A DNA stretch of 64,000 nucleotides from Corynebacterium sanguinis (GCF_007641235.1 NZ_CP038157.1:186001-250000); one strand, 5' to 3'; shown: positions 1 through 8,911, counted from the stretch's first letter. Program-made: numbers and translations. The notes: generated by a model from the letters alone, not told the origin.

Positions 1-390
1 CTTTTCGACGCCCACCCGCTTGCCCCGGCGATCATCGCAGACCTCCCCGGCACCCGCACCACCCTGCTCGCGCTGGTGAACACGACGGTCGACCCAGCCC
101 AGCCCGCACGATGGGCGCTGACCTGCCGCGACGTTCAGGCGGTGCCACTGACGGAGGGCTCCGTGGGCACGAAGGTCCCGGTTGTCGCAGTTGGCGGGCA
201 GCGTAACGCCGGCGACGCGGGCACCTGGCAGGTGATCACCCCGATGCCGATCGCGTGGGGCACGCCTGAGCGCGACGTTTTTTCCGACGCTGTCTCAGCC
301 ATCCCGGCAGAACAATGGAACACCCTGAGGCGCGCGAAGGACCGGCTTCCGGAAGTGCGCGCCGCGAAAAATAATTTGCTGATTCTCTAA
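1..390 (+). CDS. 3' end of an unrecognised protein gene (5' end outside window)
   Basis: The reading frame is open from the first base to a TAA at 388-390, giving about 129 C-terminal residues; the start lies upstream of the window. The visible part has no membrane segment and no motif I recognise. It has a valine/glycine-rich stretch (VPVVAVGGQRNAGD) and ends in a basic, hydrophobic tail (KNNLLIL). Codon use is typical of the GC-rich neighbours, so I take it as a real gene end. An internal ATG-free region and a GTG at 76 make a shorter start possible but unlikely. No function is assigned. Confidence 0.6.
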   Translation, partial: LFDAHPLAPAIIADLPGTRTTLLALVNTTVDPAQPARWALTCRDVQAVPLTEGSVGTKVPVVAVGGQRNAGDAGTWQVITPMPIAWGTPERDVFSDAVSAIPAEQWNTLRRAKDRLPEVRAAKNNLLIL

Positions 391-534
391 GTTCGGCAAT
401 ATGTGACGGGGGTAACCTATTTTCTAGGGAAATGATGAAAATCACTTAGGTAGGGGTTAGTATTTCAGCACTTAGTTTCCCCATCGAAACACGAGCCGTC
501 GTTTGGCGGGAAGAGATCCGAAAGGAAGTCCCTA

Positions 535-2703
535 GTGTCCTCCACAATTTCCGCAGGTGGGGCCCCGTCCCCTGAGGAGACCGTCGTGATGGAGCGCTCC
601 CGTGCAGCGCGCATCCTTGACTGGCGACCAGCAAGCGCCCTAGCCCGCATCGTCATCGTACTGTGCCTGGTCATCCCGCTCCTTCTCGCAGCAACGTTCA
701 TGTGGTCCATGTGGGACCCCGCCAAGACGCTCCCCAACGTTCCCCTCGCAGTGGTCAACGAGGACAAGGGCGCCGAAAACGGCGGCGAGTTCCAAGTTGT
801 CGGCGACCAGGTGGTCCAGGGGCTGCTGGAAACCGAATACCTCGACTTTGAGGAACTTCCCGCCGATGAGGCCCAGCTCGGCCTGACCAAGGGCGACTAC
901 CTGTTCGTGGTCACCATCCCGGAGGACTTCTCCGAGCGGACGGTCTCGCTGATCACCGACAACCCCCGCCAGTCCGAAGTTCTCGTGGAATACAACGACT
1001 ACGGCGGCACGAACGGCAAGATCATCACCTCCTCGCTGATTCCGCAGCTGCAGGCCGAGATCTCCTCCACCATCTCGGAAACGTACGCCACCGAGACCCT
1101 GACCGGCCTTAACTCGCTCGGCGACGGCATCAAGCGCGCCGCAGACGGCGCCGGCCAGATCGACGACGGACTCGGCCAACTCCAGGATGGCACCGGACGG
1201 GCCGTCGACGGTATTAACCAGCTCGATAGCGGCGCGACCGACCTGAACGACGGTGCGGTGCAGCTCGATGCCGGCGCCTCCGAGCTCAACAGTGGCGCTG
1301 GCGAACTCAACGACGGCGCCCGCCGCCTCGAGGACGGCGCGTACCAGCTCAGCGACGGCCTTGTCACACTCAAGGACGGCACGACGCAGCTTGGCGACGG
1401 TGCCGCACAAATCGACGCCGGCGTCCAGGAACTGACCGGCACCCTGATCCCGATTCTCGAGCAGGCGCAGGGCATTGTAACCCAGGTCACTCCGGTGATC
1501 GGCACCCTGCGCAGCCTCGGCCTCAATGACCAGGCAGCCCAGATTGAGTCCGCGATATCGCGCATCGACCCAGCGAACCCGGCCAACATCGTCAACGACC
1601 TCAACCGTCTGCGCGCCGGCACCGCCGAGCTGAGCTACAACCTCAACAGCCCCGACGCCCCCTACATCAGCGGCGTTAACCAGCTCATCGACGGTTCCCA
1701 GCAGCTCGCCTCCGGCTCCACCGAACTGCGCGACGGCACCGATCGCCTCCTCGAGGGCACGGGCCGCCTCAAGGACGGCACCACCCAGCTCGCTGACGGC
1801 ACCGTGCGTCTCAAGGACGGCACCACCCAACTTACCGACGGCGGCACGTAGCTTGCCGACGGCGTCCAGCAGCTCAAGGACGGCTCCGGCGAGCTGAAGT
1901 CGAAGCTTGACGAGGGCGCTGCCCAGGCCCCGGTCGTGTCGTACGTCGACCGCTCCGCACAGCAGATGGCTGTCCCGATCATCTTCGAGGAAGCCAACAT
2001 GCACCCGACGCAGGAGCTCGTGGACCCGGCTAACCCGACCGTGAAGTCGATCGAAAGCGGCTTCTCCATCATCATCATGCTCGTGTTCGGCTACCTGGTC
2101 ATGGCGATCCTGTCCGCACTGCTGCCGCACGTCGTTGGTCGCCGCAGTGAGAGCCGCACGGGTGCCGGTCCGGTCCTGCGTGCCCTGGCGATGATCTTCG
2201 GCATCAACCTCCTGGTCATGGGCATCTTCACCGCCCTGTCCGTGGTCCTCGGCTGGAGGCCCGACAACTGGCTGTCGATGGGTGCGGTGATCCTCCTCAT
2301 CGCCGCCAGCGGCGCCGCCATGTTCCAGCTGTTCCGCATCCTGTTCGGCCGCCTGGTTGGTGGACTGTTCTCCATCGGCGTCTTCGCTCTCGGCCTGTTT
2401 GTCTTCGGCGGTGTCTGGCCGCTGCCGACCATCCCTGGACCGCTGCAGTTCATGCACAACCTGCACCCGATGAGCTACGCCCGCTACGCGTTCATTCGCG
2501 CAACGGATGGGCTTTACGACGGACGTTACTGGGCTTCCCTGCTGGTCCTGCTGGCAGTGACGGTGCTGGCGGCCATCGCGTCCATCATCATCTACAACGT
2601 CCGCCGCCAGGGCGTCGCTCAGGCGCTCGAGGAGGACGAAGTGGTTGTCACCACCACCGACCGTCGAGTCGGCGAAGAACCCCTGAACCCAGTCATCCGC
2701 TAA
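535..2703 (+). pseudogene. YhgE/Pip-family membrane protein gene interrupted by an in-frame amber codon
   Basis: The frame starts at GTG 535, with a GAAAGGAAG ribosome site at about 520-528, and runs to TAA 2701-2703. It would encode 722 residues, but TAG at 1849-1851 interrupts it. Everything before and after the stop is in the same frame. The N-terminal part has one membrane segment (about residues 39-62) and the PIP-type extracellular domain. Residues about 200-470 are repeats of the DGxxQLxDG type. The C-terminal part has about five membrane segments, as in the YhgE/Pip and ABC-2-like families (type VII/ESX-linked or phage-receptor proteins in Gram-positives). The stop replaces the CAG (Gln) expected in the repeat 'ACxCAGCTT', so one C-to-T change explains it. 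The products could be a 438-residue N-terminal piece and a C-terminal piece starting at GTG 1936. Confidence 0.85.
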
Positions 2704-2715
2704 TTAGCTCGCACT

Positions 2716-2749
2716 AAAGTGGCCGTTCCTTACGAGGGTCGGCCACTTT
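2716..2749 (+). terminator. Rho-independent-type hairpin after the YhgE/Pip gene
   Basis: A 10-bp perfect stem (AAAGTGGCCG / CGGCCACTTT) with a 14-nt loop starts 13 bases after the YhgE/Pip stop codon. The 3' arm ends in TTT followed by GCTAG, so the U-tract is short. The position makes it a terminator for the upstream gene. Confidence 0.75.
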
Positions 2750-2754
2750 GCTAG

Positions 2755-3036
2755 TTGTGGGTATCGATTCGCTATGACTGGGAGGTAATGCCTGCGAGAG
2801 TTCCCACTCCCGCCAGACGGCCGTTGCTTGTCGAGATCGCCCGGACAACACCGGAAACGCACGACATGCTGCGGAGAACGGAGCCCGTGACCTCGGAGGC
2901 CAGCTTCGCGATAGCACTGATTTCTATGCGAATCCTCCGCGGAACCAAGGAATGGCATGAGTTCGGTCTCATCAAGTCATCCATCGGCTTCGCCTCGGGT
3001 GGAACAATCGTCTTAGGCCTCATCGCCGGGCTGTGA
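2755..3036 (+). pseudogene. Unrecognised ORF fragment truncated by the IS21 element
   Basis: A 93-codon frame begins at GTG 2755. Its TGA stop (3034-3036) is supplied by the first bases of the IS21 left end, which starts at 3032. The last native residues (IGFASGGTIVLGLIAGL) look like a membrane segment, which suggests that a longer gene was cut by the insertion. I do not recognise the protein. The opposite strand is also open (2772-3059), so the coding strand is uncertain. It has no counterpart on the far side of the IS at 6659. Confidence 0.3.
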
Positions 3037-3095
3037 GCGCTCTTCGAAATGTAGCCCACTGGCGCTCTTTGAAATGTAGCCCAGTGTGGTCGTTG

Positions 3096-3893
3096 TTATT
3101 GTGCCTGATGTGGGGTTGGTGAGGGGGTTGTTGGTGTGGGTATTTCGCGTCCTTTGATGCGGTGGCTTACTCCTCGGTGTTGAAAGATTTTGGCGTGGTG
3201 GACGATGCGGTCGACCATGGCGGTGGCTACTGTGATGTCGCCGAAGCATTGCGCCCATTGGGAAAACGCTAGGTTTGAGGTCACGATGATGGAGCCGTGT
3301 TCGTAGCGTCTGGAGACGAGTTGGAAAAACAGGTTCGCCGCGTCAGCTTCGACGGGAATGTAGCCGAGTTCGTCGATGATGAGCAGGTGGTAGCGGTTTA
3401 ATCGTTTCAGCAGCGTTTCGAGTTTGCCGGTGTTGTGGGCTTCGGTGAGGGTGTTTATCCACCCGGCGGCGGTGTCGAAGAGGACGCGATAGCCTTGCTG
3501 CGCTGCTGTGATGCCAAGTGCGGTGGCGAGGTGGGTTTTGCCGGTTCCGGGTGGGCCGAGCAGGACGACGTTTTCAGCTGTGGCGACCCAGGCCCCGGTT
3601 TCAAGGCGTGCGATTTCAGTGCGGTCAATACTGGGTTGTGCGGTGAAGTCGAAGTCGGCGATGGTTTTCACGGCCGGAAAGCCGGCGCGTTTGACGCGTA
3701 ATGATGCTCCGGATTCCGCGCGGGCGGTCGCTTCGACGGATAGCACGGCGGCGAGGTACTCCTCGAATGTCCAGGATTGGCTACGTGCTTGATTGGCGAT
3801 GGTTGAGTAGACGTTGTCGATGCGTGGGGCTTTCAACTCCCGTGCGAGGTGACTAATTGCCGCCGCGGTGTCGTGGGCGCTGGTGCGGGTCAT
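3096..3893 (-). CDS. istB: IS21-family helper ATPase IstB (copy 1)
   Basis: An AAA+ ATPase of 265 residues that assists the IstA transposase in target choice and strand transfer. It has Walker A GPPGTGKTH and Walker B LLIIDELGY, followed by the sensor-like VTSNLAF. I chose the ATG at 3893 (MTRTSAHD...) because AAGGAG lies just upstream and because the related third element starts at the equivalent residue. An ATG at 3977 would add 28 residues and overlap istA. The coding sequence appears intact and matches copy 2, so this gene could act even though its own istA is broken. Confidence 0.9.
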   Translation of the reverse strand: MTRTSAHDTAAAISHLARELKAPRIDNVYSTIANQARSQSWTFEEYLAAVLSVEATARAESGASLRVKRAGFPAVKTIADFDFTAQPSIDRTEIARLETGAWVATAENVVLLGPPGTGKTHLATALGITAAQQGYRVLFDTAAGWINTLTEAHNTGKLETLLKRLNRYHLLIIDELGYIPVEADAANLFFQLVSRRYEHGSIIVTSNLAFSQWAQCFGDITVATAMVDRIVHHAKIFQHRGVSHRIKGREIPTPTTPSPTPHQAQ

Positions 3894-4452
3894 AGGAAAG
3901 AGCTCTCCTTGGAGTTTGTGGGGCGTTGAGGCCGTGTTAGGCGATGTGGTCGTAGATGGATAGGTCAGCGATGTCAACAGCGGTATCTGGCTGGAATCTC
4001 TCGCCCGCCGTAGCTAGGTCGCGGCGCATGGCGCGGGCAGTTTGGGCGTGGGCGGGGTCGGTGATGACCTTGTGCTGGCCCCAATGGCGTGGGTGCACCG
4101 CGGCGGGTTCACCGTGTGGCCCGGTCACGGCGATTTCATCAAGCGTGCTGCGCACAGTGACTAGTCGGTCAATGAATGTCGGATCCACGCTGTACTGGTT
4201 GGTGTCAACGGTGACGTAGTAGTTACGCGGCAGGCGCACCGCGGGCCTGACACCGAACACCGGCGGATACGGTGGCAAGGGGCGCATCGCTCGCTGATCA
4301 GCTGCGAACAAGTCCGCCGGTGTGGCCTTCAACGTGGTGTGAACGCGTGCGTTGGCGATTGTGGTGAACCACTCATCAAGTTGGGCTTGCACATCCACCG
4401 GGTCGCTGAACCGGCGCCCGGGGAAGAAAGAACGCTTCATGTACCCGTTGGT

Positions 4453-4460
4453 GCGCTCGA
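4453..4460. repeat. 8-bp target-site duplication of the IS256-family insertion (partner at 5902-5909)
   Basis: GCGCTCGA occurs directly before the left end (4453-4460) and directly after the right end (5902-5909) of the nested element. In the uninterrupted copy of istA the same eight bases occur once. This proves a simple transposition event and fixes the element's ends. Confidence 0.97.
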
Positions 4461-5901
4461 GAGGGTGTCCGATTCTTTGTGTGCGGGGGCTTGGTTTACA
4501 AGTAGTCCGCGAATCGGTCGGGGTATGCCACGGCTAGTTGGTTGATGGCTTGTTTCCACCCGGTGGCTTTCGCTCCTTCAATATAGCCGCTGCATTCGAT
4601 GGCGCGCTTCGCTTTCTTCGCTCGCTGGGCAGCGCGCTTGTCCTCGATGTTGCAGATCATCAGCCACAGCGTTTTCAGCGCCGCAGTATCGTTCGGGAAC
4701 TGGCCGCGGTTGCGGGTGGCTTTCCGCAGCTCAGCATTCAGCGATTCGATCGAATTCGTGGTGTAGAGTACCCGCCGTGCCGCAGGCGGGAACTGCAAAA
4801 ACGGCACAAACCGGTCCCAGGCGTCGCGCCAGACTTTGACCGATTGCGGATACTTCCGTCCCAGCTCGGACGCCTCGAACGCGTCCAGGGCGGCGCGGGC
4901 GGTGTCCTCATTCGGCGCGGTGTAGACCTCCCGCAACGCGCTGGATACGGGTTTGCGGTCTTGGTAAGACACCCACCTATTTGCCGCCCGGATCAGATGC
5001 ACGATGCAGGTCTGCACCATGGAATTCGGCCAGGTTGCCTCCACGGCGTCCGGCAGGCCTTTGAGCCCGTCGCAACAGACGATGAACACGTCTTGGACCC
5101 CACGGTTGGCAAGGTCAGCGCACACGGATGCCCAAAAACTGGCGCCTTCATTGTCTGCGATCCACAATCCCAGGATGTGCTTGATGCCGTCCATGTCGAC
5201 GCCTACCGCCATGTAGCAAGACTTGTTGACCACGCGGTGGCCATCGCGGATTTTTACGCGTAGCGCGTCGAGGAAGATCACCGGGTAGAACTCGTCCAAC
5301 TGGCGGTTCTGCCACAGCATCACCTCATCAAGCACCGCGTCAGTAATCGTGCTGATGGTATCCGGGCTCATGTCCACCCCGAGGGTGGTGGCGAGGTGGT
5401 GCTGAATATCGCGCACGGTCATCCCACCGGCGTACAGCGAGATGATCATGTCGTCGAGCTCGGTCAAACGGCGCGACCCCTTCGGCACCATCTGCGGGGT
5501 GAACGTGCCGGCACGATCCCTGGGCATGGTGACCTCTAGTCGGCCGTAGCCGGAATCGACGGTCTTGGTGTACGACCCGTTGCGGTGATTGCTCTCCTGT
5601 GCGGTTTCCAACCGGGCTTTCGCCTTACGGTCGGCATGGCCGTAGCCCAAATGTGCATCCATCTCCGCCTGCAGACCGGCGTTGATCGATGCCTGCAACA
5701 GGCCTTTGACCAGATCGCTTGCATCATCTGCAGAGGTCGACAGTTCGCTGATCAAGCTGGCGAGCTCAGGATTTTCCATCAGCTTCTCGCTGATCTCATT
5801 GACCCTTGCCGGGTCGTGGCCTTTCTTCGGTGACACCTTAGTCATTATCGGTGAAACTCCTTCTAGATCAGAGCCTCACACACAAACTTCCTGACACCCT
5901 C
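4461..5901 (-). mobile_element. IS256-family (Mutator-like) insertion sequence, 1441 bp
   Basis: The terminal inverted repeats start GAGGGTGTC on both ends; the inner parts (left ATTCTTTGTGTGCG, right GAAGTTTGTGTGTG after reverse complementing) are imperfect. The element holds one transposase gene that fills almost the whole length and is flanked by an 8-bp duplication. It lies inside istA of IS21 copy 1 and is absent from copy 2. Confidence 0.95.
4496..5845 (-). CDS. IS256-family transposase
   Basis: A DDE/RNase H-like transposase of 449 residues, intact from ATG 5845 to the stop at 4496. Visible catalytic surroundings are the first Asp in VIFLDALRVKIRDG, the second in IVCCDGLKGLPDAV and the Glu in TTNSIESLNAELRK, which is the family hallmark order. 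The N-terminal region contains the usual EMDAHLGYG segment. It is slightly longer than many family members (about 400-430 residues). The intact gene between matched ends suggests a recently active element. Confidence 0.95.
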   Translation of the reverse strand: MTKVSPKKGHDPARVNEISEKLMENPELASLISELSTSADDASDLVKGLLQASINAGLQAEMDAHLGYGHADRKAKARLETAQESNHRNGSYTKTVDSGYGRLEVTMPRDRAGTFTPQMVPKGSRRLTELDDMIISLYAGGMTVRDIQHHLATTLGVDMSPDTISTITDAVLDEVMLWQNRQLDEFYPVIFLDALRVKIRDGHRVVNKSCYMAVGVDMDGIKHILGLWIADNEGASFWASVCADLANRGVQDVFIVCCDGLKGLPDAVEATWPNSMVQTCIVHLIRAANRWVSYQDRKPVSSALREVYTAPNEDTARAALDAFEASELGRKYPQSVKVWRDAWDRFVPFLQFPPAARRVLYTTNSIESLNAELRKATRNRGQFPNDTAALKTLWLMICNIEDKRAAQRAKKAKRAIECSGYIEGAKATGWKQAINQLAVAYPDRFADYL

Positions 5902-6658
5902 GCGCTCGACGATGCCTTTAGATTCCGGGTCCCGCGGTGGGGTCTGAACGATTCTGCAGCCCAGCGCCCCGCCGAATGCGGCAACAGGCTCGCACAGCTT
6001 CGCCTTGCCAATCCCGGACTCGTGATCCCACACGAGCCGATCTGGTACCGCTTGGAAATCACGTGTTATCAACTGCCACATCCCGGCGATCAAGTCATCA
6101 GTCGTGCGCGAGGGAAGCACACACGCCGCAGCGAAACGAGAATGCGAGGCTGCCATCACCAACACCGGCAACGCGCGGTAGACCCCATCAGCATCAGGTA
6201 GTCCACCCGGTGCAAAAGTGAGATCACATTGGATCTCACGCCCCGGGGAGTGAGTAAGGGTATCGACTGGGTCGGCGGGCATATACTCAGGCCGGATCCT
6301 GGCAACGTGTTTGCGAAATCATGAATCCGAGCCTGTCCAGCCCACTCGCTGAGCCAACACCTTGGCATTAAGCTGCGGTGTTTCCGCGAGAAGTTCCCTG
6401 ACCTGCGGTTCAAACGGATCGAAACTCGTTCCTTTGGCATCCCGTGGCTTGTAACAAGGCGGCGAATCTGAAGCCAAAGCCTTCTCCACCGTCTTCTTCG
6501 CACAGCCCACTTCGGCCGCGATCTTCCTCAATGACAGACCCTGCCCACGCAGGTATCGGATCTGCGCCCATTCCTCCAATGAAATCACCCATCCAATCTT
6601 TTCCGGGTGGGCTACTTTTCGAGGAGCGTTTTGGGCTACTTTTCAAAGAGCGCTGACA

Positions 6659-7046
6659 GAGCCACTGGGTGAAGCAACTACAACAGGCGGACCACCCGCA
6701 CACCCGTGCCTTGGCCGAGGTCATCGAGGAGATGGGCCGGCTCTACGGCGGGATTCATGCCCACCTGGAGCCATCCCAGGTTCCTCCCTTGCCACCGTGG
6801 CTTATCCAGGCCTTGGAAAATGATCTTCGTCTTTCACCTGAGGTCATCAATGAACTCAGCCAAGATGAAGCCCAGCAGCTCCTCATCCCTTACTGGACAC
6901 AACCCCAGGATCAGAGCGAAACACCCACAACCAGGTCCGGTTGTGGGGATTGGTCAATGCTGCCCAAAGGCAGCTGCACGAGCCATCCATTGATACAGGT
7001 ACGGGTGGCCCAGTTCCTGGGACCTGGGCCACCCGGCCTTCGGTAG
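6659..7046 (+). pseudogene. C-terminal fragment of an unrecognised gene cut by IS21
   Basis: The frame is open from inside the IS right end through 6659 and ends at TAG 7044-7046. The native part begins SHWVKQLQQADHP. It contains a helical, Glu-rich middle (VIEEMGRLYGGIHAHLEP, VINELSQDEAQQLLIPYW) with no motif I can name. GTG 6669 could act as a start, but there is no ribosome site because the IS ends ten bases upstream. I read it as the tail of a gene whose 5' part was lost on IS insertion or rearrangement. Confidence 0.4.
7003..7034. terminator. Hairpin between convergent units
   Basis: An 11-bp perfect stem GGGTGGCCCAG / CTGGGCCACCC with a 10-nt loop lies between the end of the fragment at 7046 and the end of the minus-strand VKOR gene (7080). 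It has no clear T-tract on either side, so it may be a bidirectional, factor-assisted terminator. Confidence 0.5.
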
Positions 7047-7079
7047 AGGTGTGGGAAAGGAAACCACAGCTCGTGGGAG

Positions 7080-7730
7080 TTAGAGGTTAGTGAAATCGGA
7101 GTAGAAGCTGAGGAACACCGAGGCGGCCACAGCGACGTAGACCACGGCGATCAGGGTGCCTGCCCACTGGGAGGCAAACCGCACCACAGCAGGCGAGGCG
7201 GGGAAGAGACCGTGGGCGAGGTTGCGTACTGTGAGCAGGATAAACAGCGGGACCATCATCGCCCACACCACCATGCAGTACAGGCACAAAATATGGATGA
7301 CGAACAGCGCCTGGTACCACAGCCAGATGATGAACAGCAGGCCCACGGTCACACCCGCCTGCAAACCTCCCCAGTACCAGTCGGCGAAGCGTGCCCCCGA
7401 CAGCATGGCCATCGCGGTGGTGATGACCACGGCGAAGGCGACGATGCCGATCAACGGGTTGGGGAAGCCGAAGAGTTCGGACTGCCAGGTTCCCATCACT
7501 TTTCCGCAGGAGACCAGGGCGTTGATGTCACAGGTGGTGACATGCTCGGCGTCCTCGTAGAGGGCCAGGCGTTCAAGCACCAGGATGCCGGAGGCCACCC
7601 AGCCGATCACGCCGGTGACCAGCAGGATGAGGGCGAAAGGACGCTGGCGGGCAAAGACCGGCAGGAAGGTGTCGTTGTTCGGCTCGGTCACGAGAACCTC
7701 ATTGTCGTCGGCGGTGGCTGGGTGCGTCAT
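7080..7730 (-). CDS. Vitamin K epoxide reductase (VKOR) family membrane protein
   Basis: A 216-residue membrane protein with four to five hydrophobic segments. In actinobacteria VKOR replaces DsbB: it reoxidises DsbA-like proteins and passes electrons to menaquinone. The two functional cysteine pairs are visible: Cys67 and Cys75 in TCDINALVSCG, and the CLYC redox centre (Cys149, Cys152) near the end of a membrane helix. It lies 9 bases downstream of the DsbA-like gene on the same strand, as expected for a redox pair. The N-terminus (about 25 residues) is cytoplasmic and variable. The likely transcription unit is arsR-dsbA-VKOR. Confidence 0.93.
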   Translation of the reverse strand: MTHPATADDNEVLVTEPNNDTFLPVFARQRPFALILLVTGVIGWVASGILVLERLALYEDAEHVTTCDINALVSCGKVMGTWQSELFGFPNPLIGIVAFAVVITTAMAMLSGARFADWYWGGLQAGVTVGLLFIIWLWYQALFVIHILCLYCMVVWAMMVPLFILLTVRNLAHGLFPASPAVVRFASQWAGTLIAVVYVAVAASVFLSFYSDFTNL

Positions 7731-7739
7731 GGATTCGGG

Positions 7740-8447
7740 TTAGTCGGCGGCGGCCGCGTCGACCTCGGCCCGGAACTGCTCCAGGGAGTCCGGGGTCAGG
7801 AGCTGGCCGTCGAGGAAGAAGGTCGGGGTGCCGCGCACACCCAGGGCCGTGCCGTCAGCCACATCGAGTCGGACCCGTTCCTCGGTGGCCGGATCGGCCA
7901 CAGCGGCGTCAAAGGCGGCCATGTCCAGACCCAGGTCCTCGGCGAAGCCGCGGAAGACCGCACTGTTGTCCTCGGCGGACTCACCCCACTCAGACTGGGT
8001 CTCAAACATCCGCTGGTACATCGCTTCGTACTGGCCCTGCTGGGCGGCAGCCTCCACAGCCACGGCAGCGGGCATGGAGTTGCGGTGACCCGGCAGCGGG
8101 AAGTAACGGTTGACGAAGGTGACGGTGTCGGAGTACTCCGCACGTAGTTCCTCCACGAAGGGGTAAGCCGCCCGGCAGGCCTCGCACTCGAAGTCGAGGA
8201 ACTCCACCAGCACGGCCTTCTCGTTCGGCGCCTGGGACAGCACCCGACTGTTGTCCCGGACCACCTGCCCCGCATCACTGGCCACGGTTTCCGGGGCGGG
8301 CGCAGAAGCGGAGTCGGATCGGCCGAGGAAAAAGGCGACGATCCCGGCGATGACGACGATTGCCAATAACGCCCAGACAATGATCTGGGCTTTTCTCCAA
8401 TTCCCGGAGGGCCGGGTGGAGGTGGTGCGGGTGGTGGGGGTGCTCAA
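7740..8447 (-). CDS. Membrane-anchored DsbA-like thiol:disulfide oxidoreductase
   Basis: A 235-residue protein with one N-terminal membrane anchor (about residues 21-41) and an extracytoplasmic thioredoxin/DsbA fold (PF13462 type). The active site is FECEAC (Cys88, Cys91) and the cis-proline loop is RGTPTFF. The role is introducing disulfides into exported proteins, with reoxidation by the adjacent VKOR. The gene follows the ArsR-type regulator by about 100 bases on the same strand. The CEAC dipeptide is unusual compared with the CPHC of E. coli DsbA but occurs in actinobacterial members. Confidence 0.92.
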   Translation of the reverse strand: MSTPTTRTTSTRPSGNWRKAQIIVWALLAIVVIAGIVAFFLGRSDSASAPAPETVASDAGQVVRDNSRVLSQAPNEKAVLVEFLDFECEACRAAYPFVEELRAEYSDTVTFVNRYFPLPGHRNSMPAAVAVEAAAQQGQYEAMYQRMFETQSEWGESAEDNSAVFRGFAEDLGLDMAAFDAAVADPATEERVRLDVADGTALGVRGTPTFFLDGQLLTPDSLEQFRAEVDAAAAD

Positions 8448-8548
8448 GAGGGGTCCGTTCTATCTCTGGTGGAAATTAAGGGGTGTCGAGGCCGTGGGCC
8501 CCGGGGGACCCGGCAAGGTGGCGACGAAGTCCTCCAGGACCGAGGCGG

Positions 8549-8881
8549 TCATGAGAAGGTGCACCCGTCCGGCGAACAACAGGCCGGATCGATGGTGACC
8601 ACCAACTCGAGTAACTCACCGAGGGCGTGACCCAGTTGGGGGTCAGCCAGAGAATACCAGACGTTGCGCCCCTGGGGGGTGGAGGCCACCAGCCCGCATC
8701 CGCGCAGACAGGCCAACTGATTCGACATCACCTGTTTGGAGACACCCAACTGCCGGGCCAGCACGGACGGTCGGGCGGGCCCGTGGCGCAAGGCCAACAG
8801 GATCCCGGTCCGGGTGTCATCGGACAGGGCATTGCCCACCCGGGACAACGCCGAGGTGTGAGTGACGGTCACCGTGCTCAT
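8549..8881 (-). CDS. ArsR/SmtB-family regulator with a CmtR-type metal site
   Basis: A 110-residue winged-helix repressor. The recognition-helix region reads LGVSKQVMSNQLACLRGCG and carries Cys58 and Cys62, the C-x3-C pair that binds Cd/Pb in mycobacterial CmtR. The C-terminal tail has more cysteines (Cys101, Cys102, Cys107 in ACCSPDGC) that could complete the site. It is the first gene of the unit leading to dsbA and VKOR. A dyad just upstream of its start (8892-8911) is the probable operator. The metal specificity is inferred from the cysteines and not proven. Confidence 0.9.
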   Translation of the reverse strand: MSTVTVTHTSALSRVGNALSDDTRTGILLALRHGPARPSVLARQLGVSKQVMSNQLACLRGCGLVASTPQGRNVWYSLADPQLGHALGELLELVVTIDPACCSPDGCTFS

Positions 8882-8891
8882 AATCGTAGAG

Positions 8892-8911
8892 AGTACACAA
8901 TCCCCTGTACT
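8892..8911 (-). promoter_or_regulatory. Candidate ArsR operator
   Basis: A perfect inverted repeat AGTACA-N8-TGTACT lies 10 to 30 bases upstream of the ArsR start codon. Size and position fit an autoregulatory ArsR/SmtB operator. I infer function from position only. Confidence 0.6.

Larger units (their letters stand above)
3937..6588 (-). pseudogene. istA: IS21-family transposase gene istA, split by IS256 and carrying a nonsense codon
   Basis: The intact version in copy 2 (31623-32825) has 400 codons. Here the 5' part (6588 down to 5902) and the 3' part (4460 down to 3937) are separated by the IS256-family element at 4461-5901. The 5' part also has a TGG-to-TGA change, so translation stops after 89 residues (...GWTGSDS; copy 2 continues WFRKH). 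The N-terminal helix-turn-helix (RKIAAEVGCAKKTVEKAL) and the start of the DDE core (EIQCDLTF) remain readable. Either lesion alone would abolish the transposase. Confidence 0.92.
3032..6658 (-). mobile_element. IS21-family element, copy 1, carrying a nested IS256-family element
   Basis: The ends read TGTGAGCGCTCTT (left, 3032) and, reverse-complemented, TGTCAGCGCTCTT (right, 6658). Each end also carries a second internal copy of the GTAGCCCA-containing repeat, as is usual for the multiple terminal repeats of IS21. Without the nested element (1441 bp) and its 8-bp duplication the length is 2178 bp, exactly that of the copy at 30718-32895. The two copies are nearly identical: three substitutions were noticed in istA by eye. 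The flanks (CGCCGGGC on the left, GAGCCACT on the right) show no target duplication, so one side may have been rearranged after insertion. Confidence 0.92.

Noticed and set aside
441-465. TTAGGT half-site upstream of the YhgE/Pip gene
   Set aside because: Only the left half of the DtxR consensus is kept; the second half is absent.
640-2466. 608-codon minus-strand ORF
   Set aside because: It is the antisense shadow of the YhgE/Pip gene, repetitive because that gene is repetitive, and it has no family signature or ribosome site.
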